Assembly: GCF_008831285.2 (NCBI RefSeq)
Contig: NC_045142.1
Location: 18,229,354-18,293,353, forward strand
Length of the DNA: 64,000 bases
Direction: 5' to 3'
Source of the DNA: Nymphaea colorata
Lineage: Eukaryota; Streptophyta; Magnoliopsida; Nymphaeales; Nymphaeaceae
Shown here: piece after piece, positions 1 to 12,576 of the stretch
How positions within the stretch are numbered: the first letter of the stretch is position 1
Layout: each line of letters starts with the position of its first letter
Made by a program: the position numbers and the translations under genes
The notes under the pieces: model-generated
The model's database searches: none
Seen by the model: only the letters and a program-made list of their open reading frames with translations
Told to the model about the DNA's origin: nothing

Positions 1-415
1 AATATCAAGGAAAATAGAAGAGCACATGCAGTGCCACTTTATCAAAATACTGATTTCAGAAAGCATACGAAGTCAGTAAGATATCGGATTGTGAATGCAT
101 ATGAAAGGGAAGCTCTTTAAGCAGCTGCAGAAGAGTAAGTTTGTGAAATTTCAACCTCAGATCGTCAACTGCATGCTTCTTTTCACTTTGATGCAAATAG
201 GGGAGATCATAACATGGAATTAGCTATCTCAGGTGTGGCCACACTGTGCTTTTGTCTCAGTTTGTGTACAGTTAAGTTTTTTATCAGAACAAACAATGCA
301 CACAAATCAAGGCAGCATGTAACGAACACAACTCAAAGTATGTAATTAACAGATATGACTTGCCACTTATGTACATGGGGAACTTGCATTTGAAGTAACT
401 CTAAAACATAAGCAT

Positions 416-829
416 TCAAGGTAGAGGAGGAAACAACCGTGAGTGTGGTGACAGTATGGCCCCTTGAACATATCTGGTACGATCAGCAAGATCAGGGCTC
501 CAAGTGATCTCACTGAGATTTGGGGTTTCAACGAAGAGCATGGTAAACTCCCCAATTTTCTCAATTTTTCCCCTTTTACCAGCTCTGAGCAAAAGCTTGC
601 CCTTATGGAAGGAAAAGATCCCGTTACTGAGACGAATGATATCGCCTTTCTCAAAAGCATCACATTCTCCACCCCAGAACTGGAAGTGGACTGCAGCAGT
701 TTCATCAGCAACAAGTGCTAGGCAAACCCTTTCAGGGCCTTCTATAGTGGGCATTCCTTTGTCCAACAATATAAATTGTGTATTTATGTTGTTGGAGGCA
801 GCTGGAACTAAGTCTTTGATACAGACCAT
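416..829 (-). CDS. SOSS complex subunit B-like OB-fold protein
   Basis: The 137-residue product reads as the plant homologue of SOSS-B/NABP, a small single-stranded DNA-binding protein that acts in double-strand-break repair in the nucleus. One OB fold fills most of it. Residues 16-25 (NTQFILLDKG) form the first strand. The core FWGGECDAFEKGDIIRL matches the family's W-x(n)-GDIIRL signature, followed by GKRGKIEKIGEF and a VETPNLSE segment like the human IGEFCM...E-PN-SE region. Length and C-terminal end fit the short plant form. The coding part is one exon. Just upstream of the ATG, the minus strand reads TTGCAAGCAGG-ATG, a plausible splice acceptor, so the 5'UTR is probably in one or more distant exons. 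A + strand ORF at 504-977 is a shadow. The family call is firm; the full transcript is not resolved. Confidence 0.85.
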   Translation of the reverse strand: MVCIKDLVPAASNNINTQFILLDKGMPTIEGPERVCLALVADETAAVHFQFWGGECDAFEKGDIIRLSNGIFSFHKGKLLLRAGKRGKIEKIGEFTMLFVETPNLSEITWSPDLADRTRYVQGAILSPHSRLFPPLP

Positions 830-1984
830 CCTGCTTGCAAATACAGCAGTAAAAATTATATCAATGGAAAGAAGCCTAAGAGGCAGAATGCATACAGCAA
901 CTGGTTCAGAAAGTAGGCAAGGAAAATTGTACTATGATTTTGATCAGCTGATAGACCACAAAGTTTGTTTTATTTGATTTATGATAAGCCTACATAGTTT
1001 GAATTATTTGACTTATGATAAGTTTAGTAGGAGAATTGATTATCAATCCCATACAAAACAATAGCATGTTATGATCCAAATTCACATTTTAATCACAGGT
1101 AAGTACATAAAGCACAGGGTGTAGAAAATTTTTTGAACGTCAAAATTAACACAGTTCCAGTAACATATATAAATAACAGCTAAAACATTATTAACATTAC
1201 TTATCCAAGAAAGACAAAGAAAAAGACTAACATGTTCTTGCTAACTGGAAAGCAATGAGAAAATAAAGGTCAAGCCCTGCAAGTACTAATGCACAAAGCA
1301 CATCAAAGAATTCTGTTATATGCAGAGTGCTGCATCATTGCATGCAAGGGATCAGTAACATGGAGACGTTGTAGTAAGTCATATAGAAGGAAATAATCTG
1401 CAGCTATATGGAACAAATGATGAGAGTTTTAAAAGATCAGAAAAATCATAATTGTTTAACTGCACTAGAACGCTAAAATTAAAGTTTCTAATTATCAATA
1501 TGACCATCAATTTCCTTCTTTTTAAACATTTAGGAGGCCTTTGATGGCCTGGAATAAATTTTTCTGAAAACTTACTACAGAAAAATTACTCTGGGATTAA
1601 AGTGGCAATGAAAAAGTTTTCCAGAAGAATAACTTTTCCCATTGTTTGATGCTCCACAAAATTATTTCAGAAAAACTTATTTTTCCGCTTGATGAAAATG
1701 GGAAGAAAATGCTGGAAACAATTTTTAAGTTACCATTGGTTTCACCTGAAAGTGAAAAAAATTGATGCTGAACTGCTATTTGGTCAGTTGGTGACTGTAA
1801 CCACTTTCCTCTGAACTGCTATTGGTGACTGCAAGAGCTTTCCTCTGCAATTGCTAGTAATACAACTCAACAATGAGCAACCAACTGCAGAACATAAAAA
1901 GGAAAGTTTACCATGTGTGGTGCTTTGTACCATGTCACCATGATGTGCAAGACAAAATAAATACTGGATCATGATAATGAGAAC
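830..1984. other. Probable 5'UTR intron or intergenic, AT-rich
   Basis: No coding signal is visible on either strand. If the SOSS-B-like gene has a distal 5'UTR exon, this stretch lies within its first intron. A 70-bp AT-rich stretch with repeated TTTCAGAAAA-like words sits around 1,560-1,720, but it shows no terminal repeats or target duplication. Confidence 0.4.
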
Positions 1985-2844
1985 TGTAGAAAACACACGC
2001 ACCATACACAAACACATGATGTAATGTGGAAAAACCCCTCAAGAACGAGGGTAAAAAACCATGTGAGACGAGAAGGTAGTGGATGGTGCTCACTAGCTGC
2101 TGCCACATCATTTCTCTCTCTTAAACTTCATTCATTTCATAAAATTAGGGTGACAAGTAAGGCTGCACAATGAGTCGAGCCAACTTGGGCTTGACTTGAA
2201 CTTGCTCGAGGAAACTCGACTCGTTTTTTATACGAGTCAAGCTCGAGCTTAAATATAAACTCGAGTATATTAGCGAGTCGAGTTCAAGTTGGTTGGACTC
2301 GACTCAACTAAACTCGACTCGGCTCGATTTCTGTTTTGTGTTTTTAATTTTCCCTCTCTTTTTCTCTCTCTTCATCTACATTTCCTTCCACCTTCATCAT
2401 TACACCCACCTCCCTCTCTTTTTCTCTTTCAACACCCACGCTTCCTCCCACCCTCATCAGTACACCCACCACCCACCCTCATCATTACTCTTTTCAATCA
2501 ACCAATCAATCTCATTCATTTTCCCTCCCATTTTTCTCTCTCCTCACACACTCCTTTCCTCACCCATGCCTTTCCTCCTCCTCAGTTACAATTTTTTGGG
2601 GCAACCATACATAGGATAAACGAGTTTAAACAAGCCGACGAGTCGAGCTCGAACACAGTCTCTCGAGTCAAGCTCGAGTTGGAGTTGTAAAGCTTGTGTC
2701 GAGCTCGAGTTGACTAAACATGAGTCGAGCCGAGCTCGAGCTCGACTCGGCTCGTGTGCAGCCCTAGTTACAAGACATATTTAAGGAACACAGTCATGGG
2801 TCGGTTCTGGGTCCAGATTCGACCCAGTCATACAAACGTCAATA
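1985..2844 (-). mobile_element. Solo copia LTR, split by a hAT MITE
   Basis: The stretch 1,985-2,157 plus 2,767-2,844 aligns along its whole length with the two 242-244 bp LTRs of the copia element at 28,993-34,454. Shared words include GATGTAAtGTGGAAAAACCCC, the ACTAG...CTCTCTCT stretch, CATTTCATAA, ATTAGGG and GGTCGG. With the 609-bp insert and its 8-bp duplication removed, the length is about 243 bp, equal to the intact LTRs. It begins with TGTAGAAA and is flanked by AGAAC at 1,980-1,984 and GGAAC at 2,845-2,849, a near-match 5-bp target duplication. The strand is given by the orientation of the full element. Divergence is clearly higher than between the two intact LTRs, so this copy is older. 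Confidence 0.8.
2158..2766. mobile_element. hAT-type MITE (609 bp) nested in a solo LTR
   Basis: The termini are inverted repeats. The left end reads TAAGGCTGCACAATGAGTCG and the right end reads CGGCTCGTGTGCAGCCCTA. Both flanks carry an 8-bp target duplication, GTGACAAG (2,150-2,157) and GTTACAAG (2,767-2,774), with 7 of 8 matching. An 8-bp duplication and TAGGGCTGCA-like ends are typical of the hAT superfamily. Subterminal regions are packed with GAGTCGAGCTCGAG palindromic words, as is common for hAT transposase-binding subterminal repeats. The centre (2,330-2,580) is a C/T-rich stretch without a transposase, so the element is non-autonomous. Apparent ORFs inside it are not genes. Confidence 0.85.
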
Positions 2845-4161
2845 GGAACTAATGAGATATCTAATATAAAATTTTCCTGCCCGTTTCAAGCTTCAAATCA
2901 CATCCACCAAGAGAAGGGAGAATGAAATATTATATAACACGTAACCACGTGACATAATTTAATTACCTAAAAGGGGATACTACAGAAAAGAAGCAATGCT
3001 TGAAGAAAAATGAAAGAAAAAAAAAGAATAAAAAATAAATATACCATGTTGAAGAGAAAATTCACTCACAATTACAATCATTTTCTTCTCTCTTAAAGAC
3101 CCAAAGCATGTATAAGAGCAGGATACATTCTTTAGGCACATCAAACAATAATCACTGCCAAAAATGGCGCAAACAACCAGCAATAGCTTCCGTTCATGAT
3201 CTTGATATCATACAGCAGCACATGAGATTTCTTTTTGGTTAAAATGTAAGATCAACTATACTGCATTGCATGTGCAATGTGGCGTTTTGTAACTGAAATG
3301 CATTATCAAACAGACTTATTTATCAAAACAGTAATGAATAACATTTTTGCAAAGCATAAATATCTAATAAAACAATTTAGACAAACATCTACTCCACTTT
3401 TCTCATTTCACACGTAATGTTTCAATATAGAGAGAAATTTCAGATTTAACCTACAATGCTTCAGAGTTCTGCTCTAACCTCATTAATGTATCCATCTGCT
3501 TAATGACAATTATGGCCATAAAGAAGTAGCGAGTTCCTTTCTGATTTCAAGGTGGAAACATGTTTAAGGTATGTAAGAATAAAATTCGTTCACATGGTTG
3601 GTATTCCTAAAACGGGAACTATAATAAGGCCAAATGAAGAATGATAACCGTTGATATAGATAGAGAGAACAGGAATCAATCAATGAAGAGATAATCTGAG
3701 GATGAAAGTATTCGACCCAAATCAAGAAAAATACTTGGGCTGCAATAAAATGCTTAATCATGCAAATCTGATTTCTCTACGAGTGATTGTAACATTAATT
3801 TCAAGCTCATCAAAGTAACAATAAAAATTTTCTACAGATTTAAATCACCTGATAGAAAGAAAATAACTGAAACTACTAAGAACATAGCTTGTTATTCAAG
3901 CTTCAACACCAGAAATAAATAAATAAATTATATATATATATATATATATCATAGTCACAAAAAACACATCTTTTTCTTAAAAACAACACAAAAAAATCGA
4001 CAAAGTAAATGGCTGTTTAAAACTTAAAAAAAATGTGTTTTTTGAACAAAAACAATTAAAAACGAAAAACCGTGTTTTCAATTTTTTCAAATTTTTAATG
4101 CCAAACAGTTTATTTTTTATTTGTTGCAAATATACTTATCTTTTGATGTTTATGTTATCAG
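2845..4161. other. Intergenic or intronic, no gene seen
   Basis: AT-rich sequence with no supported coding region on either strand. A short (TA)n microsatellite lies at about 3,929-3,949. Confidence 0.4.
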
Positions 4162-4251
4162 TTTTCTCACTTATTTTATTTTTCGGCTATTTTAAATTTT
4201 TTAAAATTTTCTCACTTATTTTATTTTTTGGCTATTTTAAATTTTTTAAAA
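4162..4251. repeat. Tandem duplication, 45-bp unit x2
   Basis: TTTTCTCACTTATTTTATTT starts at 4,162 and again at 4,207, giving two adjacent copies of a 45-bp AT-rich unit that differ at about one position. A partial third TTTTAAAATTTTA segment follows. It is a local slippage or unequal-exchange product with no evident function. Confidence 0.8.
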
Positions 4252-4345
4252 TTTTAAAATTTTACCGTATTTTTCTTATTCTTTTCAAGCTTGTCGTATT
4301 ATACCTCAGAAAAACCCCGCCGTTTAAAACTCAGACACTTTATTT

Positions 4346-4365
4346 GAGAGAGAGAGAGGGAGAGA

Positions 4366-4396
<31 letters not shown>
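4346..4396. repeat. (GA)n microsatellite
   Basis: A run of GA dinucleotides with two GGGA interruptions. A second, shorter (GA)n run lies at about 4,994-5,018, just downstream in minus-strand terms of a candidate 5'UTR exon. GA/CT tracts are common in plant 5'UTRs. Confidence 0.85.
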
Positions 4397-4400
<4 letters not shown>

Positions 4401-5019
4401 CTTTTTTGCAGGAACTCCGAATAGCCTCGGGACCCAAGAATCACCAGTCCAGAACACAAATTCTTTAAATCCATTAGCAAGCGAACAACAGACATACAAA
4501 TCAATAAAACCAGTTGATGATCATCCACCCGAACAAATCAGAGAAAGGCGCCATTCACATTAACAAACAAGCTCAAATAAGGCCCCAGCATGTTCTCGTT
4601 GTGAGCAACCACAATTATAAAGCAGCTCATCCTAAACAACGGTAAATATCTAAAACAATACAAAGCAATGAAATCAACTACAAATTGATTCCAACAAATA
4701 TACTGCTTCATATACCCAATCAGTAAGAGGACTAAAACATAGTTTTCAAGAGTAATTACAGCATGGTCTCTCCCAGTAGACCCTATAGGCCTGGTAAATT
4801 TGCCGCCAAAGAGAATAAAGTCTGTAGTCGGCTATTCAAATGAAGCGCGAATGAAATTGTATGGTTAGGAGACGGTCAAGTGTTTTTCACCAAAAAAAGA
4901 AAGAAAAAAATATGCATATAACTCATTTCAGACATTTTCACAAATAGTTTACGTGTAGTCAAGGAAATGAACAAATCAAACCGAGAGACAGAAGAGAGAG
5001 AGAGAGAGAGAGAGAGAAA

Positions 5020-5460
5020 GAGGAGTACCAGGATCTTGTCGGAGATGAGAAGGATCTTGATAAGCTTGAGAATGAGAGCCAAAGATATCACGGTTGCCGA
5101 TAGAGGAAGCCACGGGAGAGGAGGAGAGAAACGGAAGGCAGAAAGCAGGGGTCGAAGTCGAAAGCAGTTCGTTGTGAGAGTTTTGTTCCGAGATCATGGG
5201 TGTAACAGTGCGGAAAGGGGCGGACATATATACCATGAGTCCACCCGTTCCGCCTGTCCACCTTGTCCTCCGTCCAACGTTTGTGTCGGATTGCGTTGGG
5301 CTGAACAGGTCCGTTCCAGCGTCTGTTCTGCCCATCAGACGGCCTCCAAAGTCCAAATAATTCACTGCTGCCAACCAGTGGCATGGACCATGGGACGTCC
5401 TTGTTCCTCGCAAACCTTGACGCCTGGTTGGCGCCTACGTCAGAGATGGATAGCTTCTTG
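5020..5460 (-). promoter_or_regulatory. Candidate 5'UTR exon/promoter of the SOSS-B gene
   Basis: The minus strand from about 5,250 down to 5,028 is C/T-rich with CTTCC/TCTCTCC words typical of a plant leader. It ends in GATCCTG followed by GTACTCC, a possible splice donor. The acceptor in front of the SOSS-B-like start codon at 829 has no other obvious upstream partner. The next 200-400 bp toward 5,460 would then be promoter. It may be shared with a divergent plus-strand transcript beginning near 5.5 kb. This is inference from position and composition only; no clear TATA box was found. Confidence 0.3.
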
Positions 5461-7535
5461 AAGAGTAGAGATTGAACAGAACCCTTCTTTGACGCAGTTT
5501 TCTTGCGCTAGAAACCTTGCAAATTCCTCGCGGGAATCCTCTTTTCTTCTCCCGCGGGTTCCCGAATTCTTTCCGTGAACCATTTGTGGAATAGCCCGAC
5601 TGTTCATCGGCGCCGTCGATCGAGAGGCGGAAACCGTCGATCACGAGGGCGACCAGCGATCGCCGTCGGTCACCTAGTCTCTTACGCGTTGGTCAGACGG
5701 TGAGCCGCATTGTCCCTCTCTTTTCACTCTGTCAGAAGGAGGAAGAAGAAGAAGAAGAAGGCGATTACACCCTGTTGCTGCTTTTCATCTGGTTGCTACA
5801 TCGTTTTTGCTTTTGTCTGAACAGCGAAAGCGTTGTATCGTACGCCGCTGCTTCCTCATCCTTTCGATCAGGTTCGAACGCGCTCTCTTACTATCAATTG
5901 CTTACTCTATTAAAAATCTCAGATCGTAATGCAAGTCTACCCACAGGGCCCCGGGGGATCCTGGTGTCTTCGTCCACAAACATTGTTGACCTCTTAAGTG
6001 TTTCTGCGATAGGGAGTCCATTGACAAAGTTCAGTTTCTTATGTTATTGCGTTCGTTGTGTAATGTGGTATTGGATGGATATCTTTTGGTATAGGGAATC
6101 GTCATCTCTTCCATTAGATGGGTGTCTTTTGCTTTAGGGAATCGTCATCTCTTTTGTTACATTGATGTCTTTTGTCTCAGTATTAAACCGAATGAGTAAC
6201 TTTGAAGTTTATCAGCATGTGTACGGTTTGGTTTTTTTTACGCTTTCTACCTGTTGTAGTTTTGCTTACAGATGAGGTTGTGAAGTGTATAGTGCATAGG
6301 CAATTATCTTTTCTAGATATATATTTCCTTCCTGTTGCATTAATGACATGGGGATTCTTTATATGTACTTCTTTTCCAAGAATGAATGCAGAGCATGATC
6401 TGATAGGGACAAGTCTCATTTTTTCAATAATCTCCCAAGGGAAAATCTGCAGAAAAGCTGTAAGGACAGCTCATGATGAATATGAAGAAACACTAGAAGA
6501 TCTAGGGTTTATATAGGTAGGATGCTGCAAAACAGAGATGCTTGAATTTCCTAAACATAAAGATGCCTAAGTCAACAAATGTCACTGGAAGCATGATTAC
6601 CAGTAATCACCAAATAATTGAAGAGATTATCAGCTGATCAGGATCCCCAGCAGTTGACAGTTGGTGATAATCCTGGACCCTATGTTCGCAAAAGAACTTC
6701 CCTAGGCCAGCTCATTACTCCAACATGGACTCTGCTGCCAACACATTCCATAAACGACAAACACAAAAGCAAGGTTGAAAATAGTGACATACTTGCAGAT
6801 CATATACAATCTCTGCAATGGAGGAACTTCTGATGTAGCTTGGTATGAGACTCCTGAATCACTCTTGTCCAGCTGTATCCCTGTTCATTCAAGTTATTTG
6901 TATGATATAGTTGGAAGGAAGGTTAACACCAGTATAGGTAAAAAGAACGTCAATACATTACGCAGGGATTTCACAAGTCAAAAGCAAATCACAGTATGAT
7001 AACCAAAGAAAGAAAGTGGGTGAACTAACCAGAAATTCAATAGCATATTTACATATAAATCACCTCAAACTTGGATCTAACCGAAGTACAGAAAGAACAA
7101 AAACCTATGCAAATCTTACCATCTAGTTAAGCTATTTCTTTTTATAGATATATAGCTTTTTTGGAACATATTTTCTGATAACATAATTAATGAGTTTACT
7201 CAGTAATAAAGATAAATACTGAAAATATGAAGAACATCTATAAAGTGACAAAGCACATGCTTCCAGTATTAGTGAACATTGGGGGTATTTCTGATAAAGT
7301 GTCTCCTATGTCTTCAAAAGAAATATTATGTAAGAATGAGGTACTGTAGAAGAAGAGTGTATATGCACTCAACGGTTGCCTTAGCAGTCCTAGTGTTGGG
7401 GTTATCAAGAAAAGCTGCATTATGGTCGCAGATATGCTGGAAGTTGCAGCTATATCACTTCCTTCTTATGAGATCTAATATTTGATGGTTCATACATGCA
7501 TATAATCACTATTACACATATACATAAGCATCCTA
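5461..7535 (+). other. Possible transcribed region, exons not resolved
   Basis: Short plus-strand stretches have gene-like composition. About 5,700-5,780 has a GAA-rich leader-like segment. About 6,380-6,516 has an open stretch ending ETLEDLGFI. From 6,618 one reading gives a peptide with DQDPQQLTVGDNPGPYVRKR, and from about 6,830 another frame gives AWYETPESLLSSCIPVHSS. The frame changes between the last two without a good splice site, so this could be a decayed gene or unconnected exons of a larger gene. I do not recognise a family. Confidence 0.25.
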
Positions 7536-8565
<1,030 letters not shown>

Positions 8566-10080
8566 ATGACTAATAGTGGATTGCCTCAACACGTATCCAA
8601 CAATCAACAAGTTCAAGCAGATGAAGCCAATACAAGTATGGAGTTATTTCTAACTAAGTATATCTCTACATCTTTAAATGTTTGTTTTTATCTTTTGACT
8701 CATCTACAAGTATTTAGGTCAACCACCTCAACTGAAAAGGACAAGGGGCCCTTCGCGTGCTTTAGATACTTTGAAGTTAGGTCCAAAACAAAAATTCAAA
8801 GTGGAGATCAACAATCATGGTCAGCCAATCGGTGAAAAGGCACAAAAGCTCAGTTCATTTATTGGTACATTAGCACGAGACCCTGAAGTTACACCACTTA
8901 CTTACCAAACATGGAAACATTTACCTAAGACATGCAAAGACAATGTCTGGAATTGTGTCTTGGTAATCAGATGTTGTATTTTTTCGTTTGTTTAAATTTT
9001 AAATATGTAGATGTTAATAAATATTATTGTTTGTAGGAAAAATATGAAGGCCCTGGAGTTAAGCTTACTTGGGTAATGAAACAATATGCAAAATTATGGA
9101 GATGTTGGAGATGTAATTTGAGGAAGTTTTATGAAAAACATAAAACATTAGAGAATTGCATGAAACACTGCAAGGTCGGAATCCCTGAAGATCAATGGAG
9201 GTGCTTGATCCAAAACTTTGAAACTAAACGATCAAAGGTCAGTCTAGTTAAATTGATAAAATCTCTCTCCTGACCCTTATCTGTGTTTTATCACGTGATT
9301 ATGATAATTTTAGTTAGTATACTTTGTTGTACTCTTTTGTTAATTTTCACTCTTTGTTGTAGGAGCAAAGTAAAAGAAATAAAGCGATTCGTGCTATGCA
9401 AAAGTTTCCTCATACTACTGGCACAAAAAGTTTTGCCAGATTTCGAGCAGAAAATGTAATCTCATTAACCAAAATGCGCTTGTTTGTCATTATTGACATG
9501 AATACTAAGTACCTTCTATTTTATGTAGGTTGCAGAGGACAAACCGGAGCCTTCCCGTGCTGAGGTCTTTATTATGACGCGGACTAGCAGAAAAAGTGAC
9601 TATCGTAATCAAGTAACAAATGAAGCAATAGTAAGTCATAATAACTCATTATTATCACCAAAGGTTGTAGTTAAAAAAAAAATTCAAGTATATATATTGA
9701 AAGTTCACATTGATTTGCAGGCTCAAATTAATGACGCAATGTCTCAACTACCCGAAGGTGCTAAAGATGACCCATCTCCAACTGATATTTTGTCAAGGGT
9801 GATGGGGCCAGATAAATATGGGCGAGTGCGTACATATGGGATGGGGGTCAAACCATCAAATTTTTTTGATGCTGCTCCCAGTCGAAGTGAATTAATGGCG
9901 CAAAATGTAATCTTGCATGGAGAATTGGATAATCTGCGTAGTAGGGTGAATCAAGTAGAAGCTATTCAAGTTGAAAAAATGCGTGAATTGGAAGCTAGTG
10001 CAGAGAAAGTGAATGAATTACAAGCCCAAGTCAACATGTTGATGGAAATGATTAAAAACAAACAAGCATCTAGAAACTGA
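8566..10080 (+). CDS. Transposase_24 (Ptta/En/Spm-type) protein, six exons
   Basis: Joining 8,566-8,635, 8,718-8,962, 9,037-9,237, 9,363-9,455, 9,529-9,630 and 9,721-10,080 gives a 356-residue protein with no stop; every intron has GT...AG ends and phases agree. It carries the plant Transposase_24 (Ptta/En/Spm) pattern in order: the R-T-R-G-P motif, GQPIGE...LSSFIGTLAR, PLTYQTWKHLP, a WRxWRCNLRKFY segment, HTTGTKSFARFR, a PSRAEVFIMTRT stretch, and a C-terminal coiled coil (about 60 residues from ELMAQNVILHGEL). This family accompanies CACTA (En/Spm) elements and may bind element DNA; many genomic copies are domesticated or orphaned. A probable 3'UTR intron follows the stop (GTAAATATT at about 10,084 to CAG at 10,190). 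No Transposase_21 (TNPD) gene or CACTA terminus is seen nearby, so its mobility is unproven. The true N-terminus could be further upstream. Confidence 0.85.
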
Positions 10081-10200
10081 TTGGTAAATATTCGATGAAA
10101 TAAGTTAGTGCTTGTAAGTATATAATTTGGTTAAAAACTATATGATTCATTAAAACTGATATAATTTTTATTTTCATTATTCTTTGCAGGGGTTTGAAGG

Positions 10201-12576
10201 TGGACTAATTTTGTAGACCTCATCATACATCTTGTGTAACTGGACAAAGAACCAAGTGTTGTAAAGAACATGTTTTTTTGAAATCTTGACATGTTTGTGT
10301 ATATTTGTTTTAATGCTGTTGAAAAATTCTAGAAGAATGAAAAAAAACAGATGAACAAGGGGAAAGGTGAGAAATTAAAATGTGATTGCATTTGAAAATG
10401 TTGATGCATGCAATCAAATGTTCTTTCGCAAGTTGCATTGTCAGGCTGGATTGCATGATATATTCCTATCTTGACCTGTAAATTGTTTGGAGATTTTACC
10501 TGTATCCTAGTGCATACTTGTCCTGGCACCTACATAAGGTAACTTGTATGTAGAGCGTAGTAGCAACTCCAGGAGTGGCAATGCAAATTTACAACACTGT
10601 TTCTGAATTAACTTCTGGACAATAACTTTTCTACTCATTATGTAACGTTTTTCATTCTAAGGAAATTTAATTCGCTAATCTTGTGACCTTATGAAGTTGT
10701 TAAAAAGTTGTTTTGTTGCTTTTATAGTAATTTTATCCTTTCAATAGCTGTTTCCATTTTAATTGGTATTATTGCTTACAGAATTTATAATTTTTCTGTC
10801 ATATTGCATTTGTGATTAAATAAGGTCCTTAAGGTGCATATACCATTCGATACTGATGCCTTTCCTAATGAAATTACAGGTACTGTCTCTAATGTACATT
10901 GGTCAAGTATACTTAATCATTCGCTTGTCTGCCTTTAGCAGTATTAGTGAATGGAGATGCTGACGTTTTTGAAGCCTGTCCAACACGAGCATTGCAATAC
11001 ATGCTCCAGATATTGTTCCAGGGTGGCCTCTTTGGAGGGATGGACTTGGTTAGCTTGATGGTACTGGCCATGAGATTGATCAGACCTAAATGTGGTCATG
11101 GGACTAATTATACATAAAGGTCCACGAAGGTTACTTGATTAAATAAATCTTAAAGTCCTGTAAACTGGTTTTCATATGCTTAGAAATGGTTGTGCATCTT
11201 TATTTCCTTTACGAGCCCTATTTAACCTATAGTCAAGCTTCAAAAATATTTGGTTTTAGCTATTTGATTCAGCTTTCATTTGCTTCAAACAGTGCCCCAG
11301 TTATCAGTTTCTGGCCTCATGCTCGGAATGTTCCACTACAAGCTTTAAGGATGGTAGCTGATGCCGAGCAGCCTATGTTATTGTCCAAATGCCTTTGTTG
11401 ATGCAGTTAAAATCTGCAAAAGCAGAAACGAATTGGAAATTTCAGACTTGCTTATGGAAACGTTGTAGTAAATTTCTTTCCGACTATTCATTTTTACCTG
11501 ACTTATGGAGGCCTTATCATAACAGAGTGCATATGATTCGTATTGGTCCCACCTCGCAATCAGGATCTACAAGTCTTGCCACCTAAAAGTGCATTCAGAT
11601 TGGCTGTCTGAATTTGCCGGTGCGACTGCTAAGATAATGCAGGTCTTCATGTTTAATATATGAAAGTATCATAATATGAATCTGAATCCTTTGATATTAG
11701 TTGGTTGATCGCCTACTGGCTACCAGGACCTTCATTATCCGGGGGAGAACAATTTTAGACTAATCCACAAAGATTCCACAAGTTCGTACCACTAGAACAT
11801 CACTTCATAGATGAACCACTTTTAAAGGGAAGAAGACCGACGTGAATCAAAGTTTCTGTATGGTGAACAATATTCAAAATTTGTGCAACTACGAACAGTA
11901 GGAGATGAAATTGAAAAATGTAATCACATCTGTTCAAAAAATTCCAACAAGCTATAGTCGTGGCCTGACCACGTACCGAAACAAGTTGAGTGAATAACGT
12001 GCCACAATGGTTGATCTTAAACAGTAGTTAATCTTATGGCAAACCAACAAATCCAATAAAAGCTAGCATGAAATTTGGACGCATGATGTTTCATATTTCT
12101 CAAAGAGTGATTGAAGGGATGGGATTTGATACGATGCTTATGAGATAGATGATATCGATGAGATTGTTTATCCAAATCTTTCTTCCTCAGTGCAAGGTTT
12201 TTTGAAAAAACACAAAAAAAAAAAAAAATCGTATACGCTACAATCTAAATTGAATCTTCTACCAAGAATCATTCGTTGAGTTGGAACAACTTCCGCTAAT
12301 TCAGATCACTAAACTCATGTATGTTCATTATCTACCAAGAATCATTTATTGAGTTGAAGATCCATGCTTATTTATTGATCCTTTTTTCAAAAAATGCAAT
12401 TTATTTTCATGAGACCACAGGCGATACGACGCACATCGACCGATGCAGAAAACGATGATATCTAATGAACACAGTTTAAAACCAGAAAGTGACATCAAAA
12501 CTTCAAAAGATGTCCTAAAAGCAGAGACTTGGTACAGAATGAACATGCTGCAGAGAACGAAACTGCAACGACTCGG
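10201..12576. other. Transposase 3' end, then unresolved exon-like pieces
   Basis: About 10,190-10,330 is probable 3'UTR of the transposase gene. Plus-strand exon-like peptides occur at 10,940-11,060 (VNGDADVFEACPTRALQYML) and 11,290-11,470. In the latter, one frame reads WPHARNVPLQALRMVADAEQ and a shifted frame reads FVDAVKICKSRNELEISDLL. They look conserved in style, but I recognise no family. The frame break makes a pseudogene or a multi-exon gene equally possible. From 11,700 to 12,570 nothing is supported; an A-rich run sits at about 12,212-12,229. Confidence 0.25.

Noticed and set aside
2289-2690. Pro/Ser/Phe-rich ORF with apparent signal-like start
   Set aside because: It lies wholly inside the hAT MITE, on its C/T-rich centre.
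4035-4424. Phe/Leu-rich membrane-protein-like ORF
   Set aside because: It spans a 45-bp AT-rich tandem duplication and a (GA)n run; no start context or family.
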